From the IMG/VR virus record IMGVR_UViG_3300034061_001841, positions 1 to 36,166 of that record: a DNA stretch of 36,166 nt; one strand, 5' to 3'. The stretch comes from a virus. Position 1 is the stretch's first letter. The number at the start of each line of letters is the position of its first letter. Shown here piece after piece: positions 19,672-28,147 of this stretch. The notes under the pieces are model-generated. The model ran no database searches. It saw only the letters and a list, made by a program, of their open reading frames with translations, and was not told the DNA's origin. The translations under genes and the position numbers were made by a program.

Positions 19672-21543
19672 CTACTCGGTGTCTGCTTGGATCGCGACCT
19701 GCGCCATGTACGGCTGCAGGATCTGGGCGATCGTTTTCGGATCTTTTGCTGCCATGATTTTCGCAGCAACAGCGGGGTCAGTTAGCGCCTGCGCGAGCAG
19801 CTGCTCGGTCTTGCTTTGGGTCCAGCGGAAAGGCGTCCCCATGAGGCCGGCAGCCACGCGGCCAGCCATCGAGTCAGCAGCCGTCTCCGGCAGCCCCAGC
19901 GGGCCCATGAACTGCCGCAGCACGTTCTGCGCGCCCAGGTACTGAGCGGTAGGCGAGCCTGGCACCTTGGCCAGCTCCTGCGCCGCGGCGTAGCGGGCCA
20001 TGTCTTCCCCGACGTTTTGCACCGCACGCAGCTGGTCCGGGTCCAGGACGTTGGCCATCTTGGCGCTGCGCAGGCCCGTGGCCCGAGCGGCCGTGGCGTC
20101 GGCGTTGCGCAGGGCGTTGGCGTAGCTGTTGGCATTGACGCGGGCCAGGGCACCATTGCTCAACGCATCCAGCGGCGGTAGAGCCTTCTCGGCCAGCTCC
20201 TGGCCAATAGCCATTTGGTTTACAGGCCGGGACATGGCCTGGAACTGCCGGCGCGCCTCGCCGTAGGCAGGCGACGCCACATCCAGGAAAGCCCGCAGCT
20301 CGTTTTGCGTTTCCTTCAGGGCATCCGCGAGCTCGCCCCTACCGGCGCGCACAGCGTCGCCGATCTGGTCGCCCAGGGCCCGGTCCACGTACATCAGGCC
20401 CGCAGCACTGCCGGCCGGGTCCGCAATGTCCTGGCCCTTTTCCTTGGCCAAGACTTTGGCCTGAGCGATGGCCGACTGAATGGAGGGACGCTGCATCAGC
20501 TGCGTCACCGTGCTCTGCAGCTCGGGGGTCATGTTCAAGCCGCCGGCGCGCGCTTGGGTGTACAGCGAGTCGGCCGTGCTATCGCGCATCTCAGTGAAGA
20601 ACGCCCGCTTGCCCTCATCGCCCGCCAGCTCGTCCAGCACGCTGCGATAGCCGGCAACTTGGCGGCCGCGGGCCTCGGCCAGTGCGCTGGCCACGTCGCT
20701 GGACGCGGCGGCCGCGCCGCGCTGCAGCTGGGCAATGCCCGGGTCCATCGTGGCCTCGGCCAGGGTCTGAGGCCGCAAAGTCGGGAAGCGCCCCGGGACC
20801 GTCACGTCACTGGCCGCCTCGACAGTGCGGCGCACCGCTGCCGGGTCAGTCGCGAACCGCTCAAGGGTGCGCTTGAGGATGCGTTCGCGTCCGCCTTCGT
20901 ACAGGGGCTCCAGGATCGCCTTGGCGCCGCCGTAGCCGGCCGACAGTACCCTGCCCCCAACCTCACCACCAACGCCCGCCAGAGCGCCCATCCCGGCCCC
21001 GCCAGACATGTCCTCAGGCGACAGGGCCGCGCCGGCCACCGCGCCAGCACCGGCTGCGCCGATGTACGGGGCCGCGCCGCGGGTCGCCGCGGCAGCAGCC
21101 CGGGGCAGCATCGTGGCCCCGGCCGTGACGCCGCGAGTAAGGGATTGTTGAGCGCGATAGCCAGGCACGGCCGTGAGCGCGAGGTCGCCAACCACTTTGC
21201 CGGCCTGGCCAGCCCCGGTGTCCATCAGCGGCTTGTCGAGTTCTGCGTCCGCCTTGGCGGCCGCTTGGTCATAGTTGCCAATGCCGACCATGTTGCCCAG
21301 ACGCATGGCAGTGCGGCCCAGGTCGGCGAACGACTTGCCCATGCCGGCGCGGAACTTGTCCAGGCCGGACATGCCCTCAGTCGGGTCAATGCGCTGCGTG
21401 TCGTAATCGATGCGGCTGTAGAACTGCCCCGGCGGAATGTCGGAATAGAACTTCTTGCGCAGCGCGATGAGCAGCTGGTCGTCGCTCATGTCCCCATACA
21501 TCGGAAACTGCTGGCGGATGGCGGAGAGCTTGATCTTTTCCAT
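19672..21543 (-). CDS. Putative internal virion/ejection protein (623 aa)
   Basis: A large, mainly helical protein coded between the tail hub genes and the fibre, the usual place of ejection proteins in podoviruses. The N-terminus (LSAIRQQFPMYGDMSDDQLL) carries a short motif also found at the start of other phage internal proteins. Residues about 150-205 are a long Gly/Ala-rich hydrophobic stretch (YIGAAGAGAVAGAAL and onward) that could enter membranes. The rest is charged helix. The lack of any tape-measure gene supports a short-tailed phage whose internal proteins form the DNA conduit. No enzymatic motif seen. Confidence 0.75.
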   Translation of the reverse strand: MEKIKLSAIRQQFPMYGDMSDDQLLIALRKKFYSDIPPGQFYSRIDYDTQRIDPTEGMSGLDKFRAGMGKSFADLGRTAMRLGNMVGIGNYDQAAAKADAELDKPLMDTGAGQAGKVVGDLALTAVPGYRAQQSLTRGVTAGATMLPRAAAAATRGAAPYIGAAGAGAVAGAALSPEDMSGGAGMGALAGVGGEVGGRVLSAGYGGAKAILEPLYEGGRERILKRTLERFATDPAAVRRTVEAASDVTVPGRFPTLRPQTLAEATMDPGIAQLQRGAAAASSDVASALAEARGRQVAGYRSVLDELAGDEGKRAFFTEMRDSTADSLYTQARAGGLNMTPELQSTVTQLMQRPSIQSAIAQAKVLAKEKGQDIADPAGSAAGLMYVDRALGDQIGDAVRAGRGELADALKETQNELRAFLDVASPAYGEARRQFQAMSRPVNQMAIGQELAEKALPPLDALSNGALARVNANSYANALRNADATAARATGLRSAKMANVLDPDQLRAVQNVGEDMARYAAAQELAKVPGSPTAQYLGAQNVLRQFMGPLGLPETAADSMAGRVAAGLMGTPFRWTQSKTEQLLAQALTDPAVAAKIMAAKDPKTIAQILQPYMAQVAIQADTE

Positions 21544-22802
21544 TACTGCCCCTTAGAGCGCACCCCCAGCGGGTCCTGCGGGTTAAAGCCTCCGCCCGGC
21601 GCGGCGCCGCCGCCAGCACCCGGCAGGGCGCGGCCAGCGCGGATGCGCGCCGTCTCGATGATCTGAGCCAGGCGCTGCCTCTTGTCCGCGATCGTCTTCG
21701 GGTCGTCGCCGATCTGGGTGAAGTAGGACTTGGACAGCCCCTCGAGCTGCTCTTTGGTGTATGCCGCGCCGGTGGCCAGCGTCAGCGCCGCATCCAGCAT
21801 GTCCAGCTGTGCCGCTTCAACGCGCTGGCGCGCCTCCGGCGTGATCATGTTGGACGCCATGTTGCCGACTACCGGAATACGCGACATGGCTGTGGACGTG
21901 GCGCCAGGTTTAGCCGCGCTGGGCGTCTCCTGCGTGATGATGTTGAGCAAGCGCAGTCCTTGGTCAATGCGCTGCATGTAACCGGCGGCCTTGCGCTCAT
22001 CCTGATCAGGACCAGAGCTGTCAGCCTTGGGCAGCACCGGACCGGTGTACACCGTAGCCGCACCCTGCTGGTCATAAGTGAACAGGCGGCCGTCCCGCAT
22101 CTTGAAGATCGGCTCGCGGTTCGGGCCGGAGCCGACCTGCGTGGCCGTGCCGCCACCCAGCTCGCCGCCGCCGGCCGCCGCATCGGCACGGGTACGCGCC
22201 GCATCGGCTTGAATGCGACCCGTCTGCGCCATGTAGGCGCGCAGCTCGTTCATAAACGCATCCTGCCGCTCGCGGTAGGCCTGCTGGTCCGCCCGCGTCT
22301 CGGCCTGGTTCGCCATCTGGCCGTAGGCCTGCGCCTGGCGCAGCAGAAACTCGGCCTTCTTGTCCTGGGCCGCGAACGGGTCCTTGATGAACTTGCCGTC
22401 AGCCGTCAGCATGCCGCCACCGACCTTCATCGGATCTTGCGCAGCTGCGGCACGCTTGAGGTACTGAGCCTGCACAGGCTGGAAGCTCTCGCCAGCGAAC
22501 TGGGCCGCCAGGGCGTTGAGCATGGCGCCTTCGCCCTCTTGGCCGCGGGTGCGGGCATAAGCCTGCAGCTCGGTCATGTCGGGCTCGGCGTTGTAGAGGT
22601 CGGACCCCTGCTTGTACAGCGCAGCCTCACGCTGGCGGTAGCCGGCGATCGTCTGCGGCAACGTCGAGGCCGCGCCGGGTTGAACGGTGTTGGTCAGCGT
22701 GCCGCCGCGGGACTTCTTGACCGCCTGCTTGAGGACGGTCCCCTCGGGCGTGCCCTCTTCAGGCAGCACGCCTTCGTTGCTGTACAGGCCGTAATAATCC
22801 AT
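21543..22802 (-). CDS. Putative internal virion protein, Gln/Ala-rich helical (419 aa)
   Basis: It starts at ATG 22802 and its last base overlaps the next start codon. The protein is mostly alpha-helical with a Gln/Ala/Arg-rich core (KKAEFLLRQAQAYGQMANQA). A Gly-rich linker (about 210-222) precedes a region with PIFKMRDGRLFTYD, a short strand motif seen in phage internal proteins. A hydrophobic helical region near TLATGAAYTKEQLEGLSKSY follows, and the tail is Gly/Pro-rich. Position among ejection-protein candidates supports a virion role. Confidence 0.72.
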   Translation of the reverse strand: MDYYGLYSNEGVLPEEGTPEGTVLKQAVKKSRGGTLTNTVQPGAASTLPQTIAGYRQREAALYKQGSDLYNAEPDMTELQAYARTRGQEGEGAMLNALAAQFAGESFQPVQAQYLKRAAAAQDPMKVGGGMLTADGKFIKDPFAAQDKKAEFLLRQAQAYGQMANQAETRADQQAYRERQDAFMNELRAYMAQTGRIQADAARTRADAAAGGGELGGGTATQVGSGPNREPIFKMRDGRLFTYDQQGAATVYTGPVLPKADSSGPDQDERKAAGYMQRIDQGLRLLNIITQETPSAAKPGATSTAMSRIPVVGNMASNMITPEARQRVEAAQLDMLDAALTLATGAAYTKEQLEGLSKSYFTQIGDDPKTIADKRQRLAQIIETARIRAGRALPGAGGGAAPGGGFNPQDPLGVRSKGQ

Positions 22803-22805
22803 GAT

Positions 22806-23174
22806 TTAAGTCTCGCTGGGGTATGCGAACTGGCTGTACGGGTTGTAGGGCGTGCCCGTGTCAACGGTGCTCCCGCCCAGGCCTTGCCTGCGTCGCAGGT
22901 CTGCAAGGCGACGACGCTGCTCTGCGTTCATTTCCTGATAGCGAGCATCCAAGCCCTTCTGCTGCTGGCCGGCCATGTACGCGCTGCCCATCTGAGCGAT
23001 CGCGTTGGCGATGCCAGGAGCCACGTAGTGCTTGCCGACCATCTGGCCCTCAAGCGGTTTCATGGCGCTGCCGCGCAGGGCCTCGACCATCGCCTGGCGG
23101 CGCTTCATCTCTTCCTGCTCAGGCCGCATGGCGCCCATCTCCAGCAGGTAATCAAACATCAGGTTGTCGTTCAT
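22806..23174 (-). CDS. Small putative internal virion protein (122 aa)
   Basis: The start is taken at ATG 23174, overlapping the previous stop (TGATG) with GGAGG upstream; a GTG at 23177 is also possible. The protein is Met-rich and helical (PEQEEMKRRQAMVEALRG), then AIAQMGSAYMAGQQQ. The C-terminus is Tyr/Pro-containing. It sits between two larger internal-protein genes and shares their composition. Specific role unknown. Confidence 0.7.
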   Translation of the reverse strand: MNDNLMFDYLLEMGAMRPEQEEMKRRQAMVEALRGSAMKPLEGQMVGKHYVAPGIANAIAQMGSAYMAGQQQKGLDARYQEMNAEQRRRLADLRRRQGLGGSTVDTGTPYNPYSQFAYPSET

Positions 23175-24481
23175 CACAGGCCTCCGTAATTGACCATCAG
23201 GTAGCCGTTCGCGTGGCGCTTGACCAGGTCAGGGCGAACCTTGGCAACCTCTTGCGCAATCACACCGCGTTGCGCAACTCCCATCATTGTGTAGTCGTAA
23301 ATGCCCACGCCAATCGAGTGCGTGCCGACGCGGCGGACGTTGCGCTTCAGGCGCGCGTCCGAGAAAGCAAACGCGGGGTTGCTCAGCACAGCGCCGCCCA
23401 GCTGAGCACCGGCGCCAAGCAAGTTGCCGAACGCGGCCTGGTCAGCGTTGTAGGCACCCAGCTGCGCGTCGTAGCCCATCTGCATCGCGCCCAGCAGGTT
23501 GGGCGTCTCGGCTTTGCTGGCGGCCGAAAAACTCGGCATGGTCGGCATGGCCACTTGCTGGCCCGACAGCAGTGCGTTCATCTCGTTGAGCGACATGCCG
23601 CGACGCTGCATCTGCTCGGCGATCGCCTGCTGACGCAGACGGTTCTGCGCATCAGCGAACTGCTGGTTCAGGCCATACTGCTGAGACATTGCCTGGTTGC
23701 CAGCCTGCATGTTGGCCAGGTCCAGCGCAGATGCTTGGCCCAGAGCCTGGTTGCGGAACTGCGCAGCCTGCAGGTTTTGGTTGTAGCCCTGCTGCGCGGT
23801 CCCCATCTGCATGTTGTACAGACGCTGTGCTTCGCTGCCGGCGTTGTCCAGAGCGTTGAAACGCTCGCCAGCCTGCCGCTGGTTAAGCTCAGTGAGCGCA
23901 CGGTTGTAGGCCTCACTGCCTTGCGTGAAGCCTTGATTGGCCAGCTTGGTCTCGAGCTGGCGCTGCTGATAGTCGTGCACCGGCTGCATGCGAGTCATCA
24001 GCTGGTTGGCCACGTTGTCGCGGAAGCTCGAGTCCACCTGAGGCAGCGGCGCGCCAAAGTTAAACCCAGCCGCCAAGTCCTGCGAGTAGTTGCGGGCGTC
24101 CGTTTGCAGTTGGCCCGGCCCTTGAGCCTGAGCCATAGACGGCAAGTTGCCGTAGCTGAACGGCTGCGAGTACTCGTTGGCGACGCGGCCCATGAAGCTG
24201 TTGGCCAGGTCACTGCGACCAGCCTGCAGCTCGAGCTGGTCATTGAGCGCGCCCTGCAGCTGCGGCGCGAGCGACGTGTTCTGCGTCCAGGCCGTTACCG
24301 TTTGACCCGAGGCCGGGTCCACCGTCGCGTTGGCGTTCCAGGTCGTGCTGCCCCAGGGCGTGTTTTGCGTGGGCCGGTTGGCCCACGTCTGCATGTTGGT
24401 GATCTCTTTCGAGGCCCCCGCTTGCGCCTGCGCCGCGCCCGTGTAATCAGGCGGCGGCGGCGGTGACGATTTTCCGCCCAT
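23174..24481 (-). CDS. Internal virion protein with a C-terminal S74-like remnant (435 aa)
   Basis: The first 370 residues are Gln/Asn/Ala-rich helices (QQGYNQNLQAAQFRNQALGQ and similar) after a Pro-rich start (GGKSSPPPPPDY), as in podovirus internal proteins. From about residue 374, SDARLKRNVRRVG, then GVIAQEVAKVRPD, match the two conserved blocks of the peptidase S74 chaperone domain. The domain is only about 62 residues long, ending shortly after the second block, so the coiled-coil end of a full S74 domain is missing. It could still self-cleave or may serve as a folding cap. It overlaps the GNAT-like gene by 35 bp. Confidence 0.8.
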   Translation of the reverse strand: MGGKSSPPPPPDYTGAAQAQAGASKEITNMQTWANRPTQNTPWGSTTWNANATVDPASGQTVTAWTQNTSLAPQLQGALNDQLELQAGRSDLANSFMGRVANEYSQPFSYGNLPSMAQAQGPGQLQTDARNYSQDLAAGFNFGAPLPQVDSSFRDNVANQLMTRMQPVHDYQQRQLETKLANQGFTQGSEAYNRALTELNQRQAGERFNALDNAGSEAQRLYNMQMGTAQQGYNQNLQAAQFRNQALGQASALDLANMQAGNQAMSQQYGLNQQFADAQNRLRQQAIAEQMQRRGMSLNEMNALLSGQQVAMPTMPSFSAASKAETPNLLGAMQMGYDAQLGAYNADQAAFGNLLGAGAQLGGAVLSNPAFAFSDARLKRNVRRVGTHSIGVGIYDYTMMGVAQRGVIAQEVAKVRPDLVKRHANGYLMVNYGGL

Positions 24482-24887
24482 GAGCGTTCTCCTTAATCCA
24501 CCGACACTCGTCGGCCTTCATTTCAAACATGATGCAATCGACCGTTTCGGCGATCTGCCGAAAGCCCAGCTTGCGATTCATCGCGACCGCGTCAGGCAGG
24601 TGCTTTGGCGTGAGGCCGTACACCGCATCCTTGCCACAGTGGATGAACGGGTACTCGAAAGCCGCACGCCAAAGCGCCCGGGTTAAACCGTGCGCACCAT
24701 CAAACGCGACATGCATCCAGCACGCATTTTCGGTCCACGCGTTGTAGGCCACCGCGCTGGCGATGGTCCCGTCATCACGCATGGCGGCCATGCACCGCAG
24801 GTCGCTGCTCCAGGGCAGCTTGGCCTTGCGATGCATCCATTCCCACACGATGGGGGGCTGGCCGGGTTTGTCAGTGACCAGCTGCAT
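24447..24887 (-). CDS. GNAT-fold acetyltransferase-like virion protein (146 aa)
   Basis: The second half, GLTPKHLPDAVAMNRKLGFR and the following strand CIMFEMKADEC, has the typical end of a GNAT acetyltransferase (asparagine-helix, LGF, then a beta strand). The first half contains IASAVAYNAWTENACWMHV. The acetyl-CoA loop (Q/RxxGxG/A) is not clear, so catalysis is uncertain. Proteins like this lie at the same place, between tail hub and internal proteins, in several podoviruses and may be packaged. The start is ATG 24887, overlapping the tail hub stop; a GTG at 24890 is the alternative. Confidence 0.72.
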   Translation of the reverse strand: MQLVTDKPGQPPIVWEWMHRKAKLPWSSDLRCMAAMRDDGTIASAVAYNAWTENACWMHVAFDGAHGLTRALWRAAFEYPFIHCGKDAVYGLTPKHLPDAVAMNRKLGFRQIAETVDCIMFEMKADECRWIKENAHGRKIVTAAAA

Positions 24888-26482
24888 CACATCACCCCGC
24901 CCGTTTCCATCATCATGTGCGACGACGTGAAGGTGGTCGCCGGCAGGCCGCGCACCTTCATGCGCAGGGCCCCGTAGTAGCCCAGGCCCGCCAGGCCGAC
25001 CCAGCCCTGGTACGTGTTGTTGCCGGCCCAGGTGGCCTGGTTCCAGCGGCTGGTGTTCCAGATGGCCACGTCCGACTCGAAAAACGCCGGCGAGCCGGGC
25101 ACCGCATCGAACTGGAACTGCGTGTTGATGATGACCTTGATGCTGGGCGCGTCGGGCGCGATGAAGATCGGCCGCGCCATGCTGAACTTCTTGTTGTTGG
25201 CCGGCGTCCCGTAGTGCTGGAACGCGGTCATCACGTCGCCCTCAATCGAGTTGCCGCCGGCGCCCAGCTTGTCCACGCCATCCAGGTCACCGAACAGGCC
25301 CTTGCAGAAGAACCCGTCCTCCGTGCCGAAATACACGTCGCCGCCGATCACGGCCGCGCAGCGCATTGGGATGCCGGTGAAGTCGCACCAGGCGCCGGTG
25401 GTGACGTTCATCGCGAACTGGCGATACGTGCCCCCGTCGTTGGGCAGCTTGATCACCAGCACGCCGGAATCAGGCGCCACGAACACGTTGAAGTACTTGC
25501 CGTTGCGCAGCTTGCGCACCAAGGGCGCGAACACCGGCTGGATCTTGGACGCGGGGCCGGCCGCCTGGTTGTCCTGGGAGTACTGCCCGGTGATCAGCTT
25601 GGACATCGGCACCAGGCCGAGCTCCGAGACGATGAACACGTCGCCGCCGTAGGGCGTGAAGTACTGGCCATACTTGGGCACCGGGCCCACGTACCAGGCG
25701 CCCTTCAAGCCGAACGAGCTGGCGCTGGTCGGATCAGTGCCCTCCCACACACCCACGTCGCCCTCGGTGCCCACGGCCACCAGGTAATCGTCCACGCTGA
25801 ACCCGGCGTCGATGGTCCAGTTGAACAGTGCCGAGACATACCCGCCACTGCGCAGGATCGAGCCCATCGGGAACGACGTGCACGATCCCGAGATGGCGTT
25901 AACCGTGTCCAGGTAGTACACGCGGGAGTCGTCCACCGCCGTGAACCACACGCGCTGCTTCCACACCGCCACCGTGCGCACGTTGACGGGCAATCCCGTC
26001 ACGGCCGCGGTGCGATTGACCCAGCCGCTGCTGGTGCTGTAGGTCCAGTAGCCGGCGCCAGGCGAGACGGCCAGCAGGAACGTGTCCGCGGGCGTGGAGA
26101 ACTGGGTTGTCCACCAGGCGTCCTCAGTGCTGCCAGTCGATGCCACAACCTCCACCGGCGTGCCGCTGGTCACGTCAAAGATCTTGCCGCCGCGGGCCGT
26201 GAATCGCTTGTCGTTGGCCGAGTTGGGGGCCTTGTAGCCGAACACCGACTCGATGCCCGACGCGGCCGCGGTGGTGAGCTGCTGCCAGCCCTTGCGCATC
26301 TCCACGCCCTGCTGGCGCGGGATCATGTTGGTCAGCACCAGCGCGTCCTGCGGCGACATCGCCGAGATTGGGTCGCGGTAGTTCAGGCCGCCCGTGGGCG
26401 CCGGAATGACGGTCGTCTGCGACACCTGTGCAGCGGCCGCCAACCGGGGAACTCGCGCTGGCCGGAGGGGTACGAGCGGCAT
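24887..26482 (-). CDS. Tail hub/stabilisation protein (531 aa), P22 gp10 / T7 gp12 type
   Basis: Nozzle-like short-tail protein. MIPRQQGVEMRKGWQQLTT near residues 53-71 is the shared opening of podovirus tail tubular/stabilisation proteins. It is followed by a run of beta strands with regular VYY, VYF, VFI and Gly-Asp turns (for example GGDVYFGTEDGFFCKG), consistent with a beta-propeller. No signal or membrane segment. It lies directly after the head-tail adaptor gene and before the internal proteins, the expected order. Assigned by fold pattern and synteny. Confidence 0.85.
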   Translation of the reverse strand: MPLVPLRPARVPRLAAAAQVSQTTVIPAPTGGLNYRDPISAMSPQDALVLTNMIPRQQGVEMRKGWQQLTTAAASGIESVFGYKAPNSANDKRFTARGGKIFDVTSGTPVEVVASTGSTEDAWWTTQFSTPADTFLLAVSPGAGYWTYSTSSGWVNRTAAVTGLPVNVRTVAVWKQRVWFTAVDDSRVYYLDTVNAISGSCTSFPMGSILRSGGYVSALFNWTIDAGFSVDDYLVAVGTEGDVGVWEGTDPTSASSFGLKGAWYVGPVPKYGQYFTPYGGDVFIVSELGLVPMSKLITGQYSQDNQAAGPASKIQPVFAPLVRKLRNGKYFNVFVAPDSGVLVIKLPNDGGTYRQFAMNVTTGAWCDFTGIPMRCAAVIGGDVYFGTEDGFFCKGLFGDLDGVDKLGAGGNSIEGDVMTAFQHYGTPANNKKFSMARPIFIAPDAPSIKVIINTQFQFDAVPGSPAFFESDVAIWNTSRWNQATWAGNNTYQGWVGLAGLGYYGALRMKVRGLPATTFTSSHMMMETGGVM

Positions 26483-27241
26483 TTAGATGCCTCCGGCGTA
26501 CCCGGTGTCGGGCGTGTTGACCAGGGGCTGGATGTACGGGAAGCGGAAGTCGCGAGCCATCGACAGCACCGGCGCCCCGCGCTCGCTTGCCTTGCGGTTT
26601 TCGAACGCGGTCTGGAAGTCGCGCATCGCGGCGCTGGAGTCCAGGCCCTTCATCTCGAGCCACTTGACGCGAGTGAACAGCGTCATCAGGTTGGCATCAA
26701 GCAGGAACTTGTCGCCGTTCTTCGTGGCGCGGTTCTTGTACAGGTCCGCGTCGTCCTGGTCCTGCACGTACGCGTTGGACAGGTAGAAGAACTTCATCGT
26801 CTGCGGCGAGTTGGGCGGCGCCAGGACATAGAGCCTGTTGCCGCGCACTTGCCAGTAGAACGACAGGGTCGGCAGCGTGATGCGAATCAGCAGCTGCTGC
26901 CAGGTCTGGGGCGACACCGGGCCCAGCGAGGGAAACTGGTTGGTCGCGTTCCAGTTGGTTTGATCGATCCAGTCGTAGAAATCGACCGGCAGCGCGAACG
27001 ATTTCTCGCGCTGGTTGTTCTCGTCAGAAAAGATGCTGATCTCGTACGGCTTGACCAGCTCCTGCCAGTCATACATGGCCAGCAGGTCCACCGCGGCGAT
27101 GTTGGCCGCCTGGACAAACTGCTGCACCGTCGGATCGCTGTCGCCGGCCGGGTCATTAGGGACGGGGAACGCCACCATCGACGCGACGTTCTGCACGATC
27201 GCGGAGAGAGTCGTGTCGTCGATGATTTGATAGCTCGGCAT
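26483..27241 (-). CDS. Head-tail adaptor / tail tubular protein A-like (252 aa)
   Basis: The N-terminal helices (TVQQFVQAANIAAVDLLAMY) lead to DWQELVKPYEISIF and ALPVDFYDWIDQTNW, a pattern of podovirus adaptor proteins (P22 gp4 / T7 gp11 type) that extend the portal. It is 252 residues, near the usual size. It lies just upstream of the tail hub gene on the same transcript and two genes after the major capsid. No catalytic residues visible. Confidence 0.8.
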   Translation of the reverse strand: MPSYQIIDDTTLSAIVQNVASMVAFPVPNDPAGDSDPTVQQFVQAANIAAVDLLAMYDWQELVKPYEISIFSDENNQREKSFALPVDFYDWIDQTNWNATNQFPSLGPVSPQTWQQLLIRITLPTLSFYWQVRGNRLYVLAPPNSPQTMKFFYLSNAYVQDQDDADLYKNRATKNGDKFLLDANLMTLFTRVKWLEMKGLDSSAAMRDFQTAFENRKASERGAPVLSMARDFRFPYIQPLVNTPDTGYAGGI

Positions 27242-27255
27242 TCCCCGCCTCCCAA

Positions 27256-27864
27256 TTACTCAGCTTCAGCCGTTGCTGCAACCTTGCGCTTGCTCACCTG
27301 AGAGGCTTGCAGCGCTTCCACCATCGTCTTGAGGTTCTCGATCTCGGCGTCGCGCTTGCTCAGCTCCTCGTTCATCTTCTCGATCGGGGCGTTGTTCGCC
27401 GCGACCTCCATGAACGCCTTGGCGCGTGCCTTGTCCTGTTGGAAGGACATGAACTTCTGTCCCAAGTTGTCGTTCGCTCCCGCGAGCTGCTCGACCGTGA
27501 CGATCTTGAAGTACTTGTACTCCTCGACCTTCGCGGGCGTCATGCCAGGCAGTGCCGTCAGCGGGGTGCCGATAACGGCCTCAGCCTGGCCGGCCTGCCA
27601 CTTCTTGTAACGGTCAGCAAAACGCTGCACGTCCATTTCGGTGACAGGACGCTCAACGACCGACGACTTGTCGCCGGGCACGTGGATGCGCACGTAGTCG
27701 GCTTCCTCGTAAATGGCGCGGCCTGCTTCGCGGCTTTTGGCCGGGTGCAGGCGCGGCTTGCGAGAGAACTCGACATACAGCTTGTTGTCTGCCGCGTACC
27801 GACTCTCGTCAGCGCCCGGCAGGTCGGACATTTCCTCAAACGTGGTGGGGGTCGTGGGTTGCAT
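27256..27864 (-). CDS. Conserved structural-module protein with coiled-coil end (202 aa)
   Basis: The N-terminus is acidic. The middle contains YVRIHVPGDKSSVVERPVTE, then FADRYKKWQAGQAEAVIGTP and LPGMTPAKVEEY, a short helix-hairpin-like phrase. The C-terminal 60 residues form a coiled coil (KMNEELSKRDAEIENLKTM). Proteins with this layout follow the capsid gene in many podo- and myophages and are usually annotated as hypothetical. It is probably a virion or assembly component. Confidence 0.75.
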   Translation of the reverse strand: MQPTTPTTFEEMSDLPGADESRYAADNKLYVEFSRKPRLHPAKSREAGRAIYEEADYVRIHVPGDKSSVVERPVTEMDVQRFADRYKKWQAGQAEAVIGTPLTALPGMTPAKVEEYKYFKIVTVEQLAGANDNLGQKFMSFQQDKARAKAFMEVAANNAPIEKMNEELSKRDAEIENLKTMVEALQASQVSKRKVAATAEAE

Positions 27865-27875
27865 TTTTTTCTTTC

Positions 27876-28061
27876 TTAGACGTTGGTTTCGATCTTCAGA
27901 TCGGTGCCGGGGGCGCCGCCGATGCGGGAACCGCCGATCGATGCGCCATCGGCGCCGGTGAGGCCGATGCCTTCACACACTGCACCGGTGTCTTGGCTGA
28001 CGTTGGTGTCAACGACTGCCGGGGCTGCTGCGGACACTGCCGCGCCATAAGTTGCTGCCAT
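27876..28061 (-). CDS. Small Ala/Gly-rich protein downstream of the capsid gene (61 aa)
   Basis: ATG 28061 has AGGAG at 28072-28068, which directly abuts the U-tract of the terminator hairpin at 28079-28110. The protein is Ala/Gly/Val-rich with a SIGGSRIGGAPGTDLKI end. No family recognised. Its location after the capsid gene and the dedicated upstream RNA structure suggest that it is expressed at a level different from the capsid protein. A decoration or head component is possible. Confidence 0.62.
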   Translation of the reverse strand: MAATYGAAVSAAAPAVVDTNVSQDTGAVCEGIGLTGADGASIGGSRIGGAPGTDLKIETNV

Positions 28062-28072
28062 TTCGTTCTCCT

Positions 28073-28124
28073 AAAAAACCCGAGGGGTGTGGGTCACCCC
28101 ATCCCTCGGGAAAGGGTGACCCAC
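28073..28124 (-). terminator. Terminator with an overlapping competing hairpin after the capsid gene
   Basis: In the leftward transcript, CCCGAGGG (28110-28103) pairs with CCCTCGGG (28086-28079), and an inner TGGG/CCCA stem closes a GTGA loop. Six U residues follow, giving a good intrinsic terminator. A second, perfect 11-bp pairing, GTGGGTCACCC (28124-28114) with GGGTGACCCAC (28099-28089), interleaves with it. Connecting loops are only 2-3 bases, so both stems can hardly coexist as a full pseudoknot. They look like alternative terminator and antiterminator forms. The U-tract abuts the ribosome-binding site of the next gene. Confidence 0.8.
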
Positions 28125-28147
28125 GACAGGCCTACCAAATAACGCGA

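Noticed and set aside
20215-21666. Long plus-strand open frame (483 codons) opposite the 623-aa internal protein gene
   Set aside because: His/Arg/Gly/Leu-rich product typical of antisense shadows in high-GC DNA. The minus-strand gene has proper coupling and structural-module context. The same applies to the long plus-strand frames at 21960-24466, 24917-27301, 28052-29146 and 33345-34367.
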